Positions 38,745 to 45,633 of a stretch of DNA of 64,000 nucleotides are shown here, piece after piece. This DNA is from Gluconobacter kanchanaburiensis NBRC 103587 (GTDB lineage Bacteria; Pseudomonadota; Alphaproteobacteria; Acetobacterales; Acetobacteraceae), in contig NZ_BJVA01000003.1 in NCBI RefSeq assembly GCF_007988905.1, positions 1 through 64,000 on the forward strand, in the 5' to 3' direction. Position numbers and translations under genes: made by a program. Under the pieces are notes generated by a model. It did no database searches. It was not told the DNA's origin and saw only the letters and a program-made list of their open reading frames with translations. Each line of letters begins with the position of its first letter. Positions within the stretch are counted from its first letter, which is position 1.

Positions 38745-40268
38745 ATGACAGCTCGCCTTCACTGGACCGGCGTTCGCATGAGAACGCTTCAGGTCATGAC
38801 CGACCCGGACGAGAACGCCCTGCGCTCCGTCACCCTGCCTGCCGCCTGGGACGACGGTACCGCACAGGCGCTCGCCGCGATCACCCTGAACGGTGGGCCG
38901 GTCAGACTAGCCACGGAGGCCGCCCGATGGGTGGACACGATTGACGCCTGCCCGCCCCTGCCCGGCACACCTACCAGCACTCCCGCCCCGGGCCGAAGCC
39001 TGTCCTATCTTCTGCTGATGCAGCAGATGGCCCCGAATGCTGCCCTGTGGCAGTGCCAGCCTGACGAAACGCCCGGCTTCACTCTTCGCCTGTCCAGCTT
39101 CGTACAGGACACCGGATTCGCCACCGAACATTTCGTCGCCTGCCTGCGTCTGGCCTGCGACTCCCTGCGCCGCCTTCATGCCGCGACCCGGATCGAACGC
39201 ACAGGCGAGCTGCCCCTGTTCGACCTTCCTGCGAAGCCTGAAGACGAAGCGGCCGGTCTTGTCCTTCTGACGGATCTCGACGCCTGCCTGGCGACTCTGG
39301 GTCTCGATTATGACAGCGACGAAGCCCGCAGCACCGCCCACGCCCTCGCAGCGCTAGCCACGACGGTCGCCCGCGCGGGGACGAAGCTGCCTCCGCCCCC
39401 GATTCCGGAATCTCCACTTCGGGATCTGCGGATGGTGGCTTCCTCGGTTCATGCTGCGGAAGAGAAGCGGCATTTCTGCCCGGTCGAAACAGGATTTTCG
39501 TCCCCTGGTCCTACGGAAGCCCTGCTGGGGGTCGAGACCTGCGGTTTCGCTCCGGCGTTCTCCCCCCTGCGCGAAGACGGCCATCTCCGCGCCTCGACGC
39601 TGGCGCGGCTGGCCTGCCGCGGCCTGACGCCCGAATCTGCGCTAGCTCTGGCTCTGGCAGGCGAAACACCGCTGCCTCCGGTGCGCCCGCAAGCTCATGC
39701 CGCCATGCATGCGGCCCTGAAAGGCACGGTGGATTTTCTTCCCTCCGTCCCGGAGCCGGATCTGGCCGACCTTCAGGCAAGACTGGCGCGCGGTGTGCGC
39801 CGTACCCTGCCCATGCGCCAGACCGGCTTCACACAGCGTGCCGCCGTGGGCGGCCACAGCCTGTTCATGCGGACCAGCGAATTCGAAGACGGGACGCTCG
39901 GGGAAATCAGCATCACTCCCCCCCGCGAAAGCCCCATGGCCCGGGGCCTAATGGACTGCCTCGGTCAGGCGGTCAGCATCGGGCTGCAATATGGTGCGCC
40001 ACTGGAGGCCTTTGTGGAACGATTCGCCTATACCCGCTTCGGACCCGCCGGAACCGTGGAGGGCGATCCGTCCACTGCCTACGCAACATCACTTCTTGAT
40101 TATGCCTTCCGCACCCTGTCCGAAGCCTACCTAGGTGAACCCATGCCAGACGCTCCCCGGATCGAGCCCAGTGCAGAGGATCCGGCGCCCATGTTGCCGT
40201 TCGGGCGCGACACAGGAGAAACCCCGGAATGGAAGGACCGCGGGCGGCGCCTGAAACTGGTCAGCTAG
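38745..40268 (+). CDS. Protein resembling the C-terminal (TSCPD) region of B12-dependent ribonucleotide reductase
   Basis: 507 residues. Residues about 355-470 match the C-terminal region of class II reductase NrdJ: QTGFTQRAAVGGHSLFMRTSEFEDGTLGEISI, SIGLQYGAPLEAFVERFAYTRFGPAGTVEGDP and ATSLLDYAFRTLSEAYLGE. The first 350 residues are not recognisable except VTLPAAWDDGTAQALAAI. The reductase catalytic barrel, the B12/radical cysteines and the terminal Cys pair are absent, so it cannot be a reductase by itself. AAGGAC precedes the ATG. It is a possible partner or regulator of a full NrdJ elsewhere. Confidence 0.7.
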   Translation: MTARLHWTGVRMRTLQVMTDPDENALRSVTLPAAWDDGTAQALAAITLNGGPVRLATEAARWVDTIDACPPLPGTPTSTPAPGRSLSYLLLMQQMAPNAALWQCQPDETPGFTLRLSSFVQDTGFATEHFVACLRLACDSLRRLHAATRIERTGELPLFDLPAKPEDEAAGLVLLTDLDACLATLGLDYDSDEARSTAHALAALATTVARAGTKLPPPPIPESPLRDLRMVASSVHAAEEKRHFCPVETGFSSPGPTEALLGVETCGFAPAFSPLREDGHLRASTLARLACRGLTPESALALALAGETPLPPVRPQAHAAMHAALKGTVDFLPSVPEPDLADLQARLARGVRRTLPMRQTGFTQRAAVGGHSLFMRTSEFEDGTLGEISITPPRESPMARGLMDCLGQAVSIGLQYGAPLEAFVERFAYTRFGPAGTVEGDPSTAYATSLLDYAFRTLSEAYLGEPMPDAPRIEPSAEDPAPMLPFGRDTGETPEWKDRGRRLKLVS

Positions 40269-40308
40269 TCCGAAAGCAGGTTTCAGACCTTCCGACGAGC
40301 AGAATACA

Positions 40309-40337
40309 TTGACAGTCAACGGACTCGCCGGTAGCTA
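40309..40337 (+). promoter_or_regulatory. Candidate promoter of the F0 ATP synthase operon
   Basis: TTGACA (40309-40314) and TAGCTA (40332-40337) are separated by 17 bp, about 30 bp before the first atpI start. Consensus -35, weaker -10. Confidence 0.5.
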
Positions 40338-40367
40338 GCGCCTGCGCTGAAAAGGAATCCGGTTGAA

Positions 40368-40781
40368 ATGACCGGACAAGAAGGATGCGTACAGGGTAAG
40401 GGATCAGATCTCATGGGACACGCCCCTGCCGGTAACGACGGAAACTTCGACGAACGCCTCAGGCGTGCCCGTCAGAAGCTTGATCCCCACTCAGGGGAGT
40501 TCGCTGTGACCGATGCAGACAATGGCGACGGCTCCATGTCTTCCCTTGGACTGGCGATCCGCGTGGGAACCGACCTTGTGGCCGGTCTCGCGGTTGGTGT
40601 GGCCATAGGCTACGCCCTGGGTCACTGGTTCGGGTACAGGGCTTTGTTCCTGTCCGTTTTCGCCCTGGCAGGATGTGGTGCCGGCATGTTGAATGTCTGG
40701 CGGGTTTTGAAAGATTCGGACATGGTGTCCGGACCGAAAGATGACGGGAGAAGCCAGCGTGGCAGCCGGATCGACGATTGA
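40368..40781 (+). CDS. atpI: ATP synthase F0 accessory protein AtpI
   Basis: Up to 137 residues. A hydrophilic N-terminus is followed by two membrane helices (about 58-80 and 88-110: GLAIRVGTDLVAGLAVGVAIGYALGHWFG and LFLSVFALAGCGAGMLNVWRVL), the AtpI/Mg2+-transport pattern. It helps c-ring assembly. ATG 40368 (AGGAA nine bases upstream) or ATG 40413 may be the start. It begins the F0 operon and overlaps atpB. Confidence 0.85.
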   Translation: MTGQEGCVQGKGSDLMGHAPAGNDGNFDERLRRARQKLDPHSGEFAVTDADNGDGSMSSLGLAIRVGTDLVAGLAVGVAIGYALGHWFGYRALFLSVFALAGCGAGMLNVWRVLKDSDMVSGPKDDGRSQRGSRIDD

Positions 40782-41508
40782 CGCGCTCGGACAGTTCGAG
40801 CTCCATCCGGTTCTTGGACATCTGGGAGAAGCCCTGCGGTTCTCGCAGTCGCCGCTGTTCATGCTGATCGCTGCCGCCATCGTTCTCGTCTTCCTGTATG
40901 TCGGGATGCGCCCCGCCGCTGTCGTGCCTGGCCGTCTTCAGGCCGCTGCCGAGATCAGCTACGACTTCGTGCATGACCTTGCCGTCAGCACGATCGGCGA
41001 GAACGGTGCGACGTTCTTCCCGTTCGTCTTTGCGATCTTCTTCTTCATTCTGGCTGGCAACTATCTTGGTCTGCTGCCCTTCTCCTTCACGTACACCAGC
41101 CATATCGCCGTGACCTTCGGCTTGGCCATCATGGTGTTCGTCATCTCGATCCTTGCTTCCATCCGTTTTCAGGGTGTCGGCTTCCTCAAGCACTTCCTGC
41201 CCGCTGGAACGCCTGTCTGGCTTGCTCCGCTGCTGGTGCCGATCGAGCTCATCTCTTTCCTTTCGCGTCCGGTCAGCCTGTCGATCCGACTTTTCGCCAA
41301 CATGGTGGCGGGTCACGTGCTTCTGGAAGTGTTTGCCGGCTTCACGATCATGCTCGCCGGTCTGGGTGCATTCGGCCATATCCTGGCCATCGCCCCGATC
41401 GCGATCAATGTCGCGCTGACGGCCCTCGAACTGCTGGTGGGTGTGTTGCAGGCCTATGTGTTCGCCATCCTCACCTGCATCTATCTGCGTGAGGCCGTCG
41501 CTCACTGA
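40759..41508 (+). CDS. atpB: ATP synthase F0 subunit a
   Basis: 249 residues from GTG at 40759, which has GGGAGAAG seven bases upstream; an in-frame ATG at 40741 is possible. Helices with the essential Arg are in [25 protein letters not shown], and the C-terminal [22 protein letters not shown] is typical. It forms the proton half-channels facing the c-ring. Long overlap with atpI suggests translational coupling. Confidence 0.95.
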   Translation: MAAGSTIDALGQFELHPVLGHLGEALRFSQSPLFMLIAAAIVLVFLYVGMRPAAVVPGRLQAAAEISYDFVHDLAVSTIGENGATFFPFVFAIFFFILAGNYLGLLPFSFTYTSHIAVTFGLAIMVFVISILASIRFQGVGFLKHFLPAGTPVWLAPLLVPIELISFLSRPVSLSIRLFANMVAGHVLLEVFAGFTIMLAGLGAFGHILAIAPIAINVALTALELLVGVLQAYVFAILTCIYLREAVAH

Positions 41509-41561
41509 GCCACATCAGCTTCGCACTAACCCTTTTAATCGACCCAACAAGGAACCTGACA

Positions 41562-41819
41562 ATGGACGTTCAAGCCGCTCACGAATTCGGCATCAGCATC
41601 GCCCAGGCCGCCCGTGACCTCGGTGCCGGTATTGCCGTTTTCGCCCTCGCCGGCGTTGGCATGGGTCTCGGTAACATCTTTTCCACGCTGATCAGCTCGG
41701 TTGCCCGCAACCCGGCTTCGCGTCCGCATGTCTTCGGCATCGGCATGCTGGGCTTCGCGCTGACGGAAGCCGTCGCGCTCTTCGCCCTGCTGATCGCGTT
41801 CCTGATCCTGTTCGCCTGA
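41562..41819 (+). CDS. atpE: ATP synthase F0 subunit c
   Basis: 85 residues, two membrane helices joined by the polar loop [10 protein letters not shown]. The proton-carrying carboxylate is Glu69 in [14 protein letters not shown]. The first helix has the glycine-rich [18 protein letters not shown]. No Na+-binding extra polar signature is obvious (the first helix lacks the Gln and the second the Ser/Thr of Na+ types), so it is H+-coupled. Forms the rotor ring. Confidence 0.97.
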   Translation: MDVQAAHEFGISIAQAARDLGAGIAVFALAGVGMGLGNIFSTLISSVARNPASRPHVFGIGMLGFALTEAVALFALLIAFLILFA

Positions 41820-41827
41820 GGTCGAAC

Positions 41828-42388
41828 ATGTACCGTACGCCACGCCTCTTCCTGTTCGCCGCCCCGCTTGCGGCCGTGCCGGGCCGTGCCGTGGCTGCGG
41901 GCATGCCACAGCTGAACTTCCACGATCCGCTGCTGATCGGACAGGTCGTCTGGGGAGCCGTCATTTTCGGTGGCTTCTATCTCGCCCTGAGCCGCTTCGC
42001 ACTGCCGCGGGTCGAACGGGTCCTGACCGACCGTCGGACCCGGATCCAGAGCGATCTGGATGTTGCCCGCAAGGCAAAAGCCGAGGCTGACCGTGCCAGC
42101 GCGGAACTCCTTAGCGCCCGTCATGAAGCAGCCGAGCAGGCCCGCGCCCACGTGGAGCGGATCCAGAGCGAAGCCCGCGCCAGCGCGGATGCTCACGCTG
42201 CCGAAACGGCCAAGCGCCTCGAAACCGAGATCGCAAACGCCGAGACCCGAATCACCCAGTCCCGCGAACAGGCCCTGTCCAGCCTGCCCGAGATCGCCAC
42301 CAGCACCACACAGGATCTGGTCGCGCGTCTAATTGGCCCCCAGGACGAGCAGGCTGTCGCCAGCGCCGTCAAACGCGTCAGCGCCTAA
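41828..42388 (+). CDS. atpF': ATP synthase F0 subunit b'
   Basis: 186 residues with a signal-like N-terminal segment, a membrane helix (about 36-56: LIGQVVWGAVIFGGFYLALSRF), then a long charged Ala/Glu/Arg coiled coil to the end. Divergent b' subunit forming the peripheral stalk with b, as in alphaproteobacteria and cyanobacteria. It lies 8 bp after atpE. Confidence 0.92.
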   Translation: MYRTPRLFLFAAPLAAVPGRAVAAGMPQLNFHDPLLIGQVVWGAVIFGGFYLALSRFALPRVERVLTDRRTRIQSDLDVARKAKAEADRASAELLSARHEAAEQARAHVERIQSEARASADAHAAETAKRLETEIANAETRITQSREQALSSLPEIATSTTQDLVARLIGPQDEQAVASAVKRVSA

Positions 42389-42398
42389 GGAGACGACG

Positions 42399-42899
42399 AT
42401 GTTCCACGATCCCCGGTTCTGGACCGCCCTCGCCTTCGTCCTGTTCTTCATCATTTTCGGACGCAAGCTCTGGATTGCCATTACAGGTCATCTGGATGCC
42501 CGCGCCGAAACTGTTCGGCATGATCTCGACGAAGCGGCCCGTCTGCGTCGCGAAGCCGAACAGATGCTGGAAGACGCCACCCGCGAGCGTGAAAAGACTC
42601 TGGCCGAAACACAGGCCATGCTTGCCCGCTCCGAGGTCGAAGCCGCTGCTCTGGCAGAACGGGCCCGCAAGGATGCCGAAGCCGCCGCAGCCCGCTTCGA
42701 GAAGATGGCGCAGGATCGCATTCACGCAGCCGAACGTTCGGCCATCCGTGAAATTCAGGATCGCGCCGCTCGGATCGCTGTTGCTGCAGCCCGCGATGTG
42801 GTGGCAGCCCGCCTGACGGAAAGCCCCGACATCGCATCGAGCCTGATCAACAAAGGCATCGACAGCCTGCCGGAAGCCCTTCGGCGCTCTGCTGCCTGA
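42399..42899 (+). CDS. atpF: ATP synthase F0 subunit b
   Basis: 166 residues: N-terminal membrane helix (FWTALAFVLFFIIFGRKLWIAI) followed by a charged coiled coil (AEQMLEDATREREKTLAETQAML through IREIQDRAARIAVAAARDVVAARL). AAGGAG lies seven bases before the ATG. Last F0 gene; the F1 genes are not in the window. Confidence 0.95.
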   Translation: MFHDPRFWTALAFVLFFIIFGRKLWIAITGHLDARAETVRHDLDEAARLRREAEQMLEDATREREKTLAETQAMLARSEVEAAALAERARKDAEAAAARFEKMAQDRIHAAERSAIREIQDRAARIAVAAARDVVAARLTESPDIASSLINKGIDSLPEALRRSAA

Positions 42900-42903
42900 T
42901 CCG

Positions 42904-43671
42904 ATGCCCCCGTCCAAGGTGCAAGGTTCCCTTCATGACGACGGACAGCCCACAAAGCTCTCCGTCGTCATGGCCGTTCTGAACGAGGCGGAGAACATTC
43001 TTCCCGTCTGTCAGGAACTGGCTGAAAATTTCGGTGCCGACTCTTCAGTCGAAATTCTGGCCATTGATGATGGCAGCACTGACGCCACCGTCAAAAAGCT
43101 TCTCGAAGCCCGCCAGACTCTTCTGCCGCTCCTGCGCATCATCAGTCATCCGAAACGTCTCGGAAAATCAGCCGCCCTCCGGACAGGAATTACAGCCGCC
43201 AAGGGAAAATGGATCGCCACCATCGACGGCGATGGGCAGGATGATCCTTCCGCCATCCTGAAAATGCTGGATTGTGCGACATCCGCTACTGGTGCGCCGC
43301 CACTGGTGGTCGGTGTCCGCCGCAAGCGGAACGACCGTCTGTCCCGCCGCATTGCCACCCGTCTTGCCAATGGTCTGCGGCGCCGCCTTCTGAACGATGG
43401 CTGCCCGGACACTGGTGCTCCTCTCAAGCTATTCCCGCGCGATCTTTTCCTTCAGATCCCGCAATTCGAAGGCGTCCACCGCTTCCTGCCTGCACTGCTT
43501 GGGCATTACGGTGCTCCTCTGATCTGCATTGAGGTCCAGCACCGCGCCCGTCTGCATGGCACGTCGAAATATACGAATCTCAATCGGGCCCTCGTGGGAA
43601 TCCGTGACCTTCTGGGCGTTATCTGGCTTCAGAACCGCACACATCTGCCCGATCATCTGACCGAACACTAA
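42904..43671 (+). CDS. Family 2 glycosyltransferase, polyprenyl-phosphate sugar transferase type
   Basis: 255 residues with no C-terminal membrane helices. GT2 features: LSVVMAVLNEAENI, ILAIDDGSTDAT, RLGKSAALRTGITAAKGKWIATIDGDGQDDP (DxD-like), then RRIATRLANGLRRRLLNDGCPDTGAPLKLF. This is the dolichol-phosphate-mannose synthase/ArnC pattern, which loads a sugar onto undecaprenyl phosphate as donor for an ArnT-type transferase such as the next gene. It lies 4 bp after atpF. Confidence 0.87.
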   Translation: MPPSKVQGSLHDDGQPTKLSVVMAVLNEAENILPVCQELAENFGADSSVEILAIDDGSTDATVKKLLEARQTLLPLLRIISHPKRLGKSAALRTGITAAKGKWIATIDGDGQDDPSAILKMLDCATSATGAPPLVVGVRRKRNDRLSRRIATRLANGLRRRLLNDGCPDTGAPLKLFPRDLFLQIPQFEGVHRFLPALLGHYGAPLICIEVQHRARLHGTSKYTNLNRALVGIRDLLGVIWLQNRTHLPDHLTEH

Positions 43672-43682
43672 AAGCCGTCACC

Positions 43683-43704
43683 GGATCCGGACATTTCCGG
43701 ATCC
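43683..43704. repeat. Perfect 8-bp inverted repeat between two glycosyltransferase genes
   Basis: GGATCCGG (43683-43690) and CCGGATCC (43697-43704) with a 6-base ACATTT loop, between the GT2 and ArnT-like genes. No T tract follows, so it would be at most a weak terminator or processing hairpin. Confidence 0.45.
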
Positions 43705-43745
43705 TGCCGCACGTCCGGCCTAACAGAACGGCGCGGAGAGGCCCC

Positions 43746-45398
43746 ATGACTCTGAACCTCCGGCATTATTCTCTTCTGGCGCTTGTGGCCTTTCTGCTCG
43801 CCCTGCCCGGCCGCATGATGCTCCCCCCGCTCGACCGCGACGAACCGCGCTACATGGAAGCATCGGAACAGATGCTCCTGTCGCACAATTTCATCGACGT
43901 CCGCTTTCAGGACAAACCGCGTTATCTCCAGCCTGCCGGAATTTACTGGCTGGAGGCCGCATCAACATCCGCGACAGAAAAACTCTTCGGCCCCTCGATC
44001 CTGCGGAAAACATGGCCTTACCGAATTCCCAGCCTGCTGGCGGCCACGATCATCGTCCCGATGACAGCCTGGATCGGGGCCACCCTTTTCGGTGGAACAA
44101 CCGGCCTGATGGCTGCCGGCCTCCTGATGGTCTCGACCCTGTTCGTCGCGGAAAGCCACATGGCGACGATCGACACCGTTCTGCTGCTGGACATTCTGTC
44201 GATCGAAGCCGCTCTTCTGCGTGCATTCATGGATCGTCTGAAGAATCGCCCGACGCCTTTACGTGTTGCCGTGGCCTACTGGCTCGCGCTGGGAGTCGGT
44301 CTCATGCTCAAGGGACCGGTCGTTTTCATTCCGGGCTTCGGCACCCCACTGGCCCTGTGGCTCATGGAAAGGGACCGGTCATGGTGGACTCGTCTACGCC
44401 CGCGCTGGGGCTGGCTCATCATGCTTGCCGTTGTGATTCCATGGTGTCTCGCAATTGAAATCATCAGTGGCGGCGATTTTTTCGCCCGGGCGGTCGGACG
44501 AAATTTTCTCGGAAAAGTGGCACACGGCCAGGAAGCCCACGGTCTTCCTCCCGGTTTTCACCTGCTGGTCTTTGGACTGGCTTTCTGGCCAGGCTCCCTG
44601 TTCGCCGTCCTCGCCATTCCTTCGATATGGCAAAACCGCAAACTTCCTCAGGTGCGTTTCCTGTTGAGCTGGATCGTGCCCCACTGGCTGGTTTTCGAAC
44701 TCATCGCCACGAAGCTTCCGCATTATGTCCTGCCGACATATCCTGCCATCGCTATTCTCGCGGCGGCGGGTCTCATGGCATGGCCGTCCTATAGTGCTCC
44801 GAGATGGGCAAAAATCCTTTTCGGCCTCTATGGCGTCCTATGGGCTCTTATCGGCCTCGTGCTTTGTCTGGGCGGAAGTGTCACCCTCTACAAACTGGAA
44901 CATAGCTTTTCTCTCTCCGGCCTTCTTGCGCTTGGCGGCTCTCTGCCACTGCTCCTCTGCAGCATCTTCATGCTAATGAAACAGCAACGCCGGCAGGCGG
45001 CTTTCTGCGCCATGGGAGCCGCCGTCATTGCTCATGCAGGCCTCTTCCTTGGCATCATTCCCCAGTTGCAGACTATCCGTCTCAGCCCCCGTATTGCAGA
45101 GCTCTTCGAGGACGTACGGCCCTGCACGAACAGCATTCTGGTTTCGTCATCATATTCGGAGCCCAGCCTGGTTTTCCTTGTCGGTCCGGACACGCAACTA
45201 ATCGGACCCGCCGAAGCCGCAGACTACCTTCATGCGCATTCACAATGCAGCCTGGCCCTGATTGACCGCAAGGATGAGATCCGTTTCAGGAACCGTCTCC
45301 TGAAATACGGACTTGAAGTTGTGGAATATGGTCGCGTCCAGGGCGTGAACTATTCCAACGGCCATCACCTCGATCTCGGTCTCTTTGCACCTCGCTGA
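43746..45398 (+). CDS. ArnT-like family 39 membrane glycosyltransferase
   Basis: 550 residues with about 11 to 12 membrane helices. The first periplasmic loop has PPLDRDEPRYMEASEQML, the acidic D-E-x-R/Y motif of GT39 (ArnT/PMT), then FQDKPRYLQPAGIYWLEA. It transfers a sugar from a polyprenyl-phosphate donor to lipid A, LPS core or a protein. The upstream GT2 gene probably makes its donor. Confidence 0.87.
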   Translation: MTLNLRHYSLLALVAFLLALPGRMMLPPLDRDEPRYMEASEQMLLSHNFIDVRFQDKPRYLQPAGIYWLEAASTSATEKLFGPSILRKTWPYRIPSLLAATIIVPMTAWIGATLFGGTTGLMAAGLLMVSTLFVAESHMATIDTVLLLDILSIEAALLRAFMDRLKNRPTPLRVAVAYWLALGVGLMLKGPVVFIPGFGTPLALWLMERDRSWWTRLRPRWGWLIMLAVVIPWCLAIEIISGGDFFARAVGRNFLGKVAHGQEAHGLPPGFHLLVFGLAFWPGSLFAVLAIPSIWQNRKLPQVRFLLSWIVPHWLVFELIATKLPHYVLPTYPAIAILAAAGLMAWPSYSAPRWAKILFGLYGVLWALIGLVLCLGGSVTLYKLEHSFSLSGLLALGGSLPLLLCSIFMLMKQQRRQAAFCAMGAAVIAHAGLFLGIIPQLQTIRLSPRIAELFEDVRPCTNSILVSSSYSEPSLVFLVGPDTQLIGPAEAADYLHAHSQCSLALIDRKDEIRFRNRLLKYGLEVVEYGRVQGVNYSNGHHLDLGLFAPR

Positions 45399-45633
45399 AG
45401 ATTTCATCTTCGGCAATCCCTGACCCTTTCAGCAGACCAATGAAAATTTCTTCATTCAGGAAAGGTTTTTTTCTTTCCCGACTGAGGGAATTTAAGGAGA
45501 TTCTTATGCTTTTGCAGGTAACCTGAAGGCGTGGAATACTCGTTCCAGAGATTTTGTAGAAATTACTTTTTGTCATATGTTTGCAGTGCTGTGCGTGGCC
45601 TGAAGATCTGATGGCGTCAGCAGGAGGAAGTTG

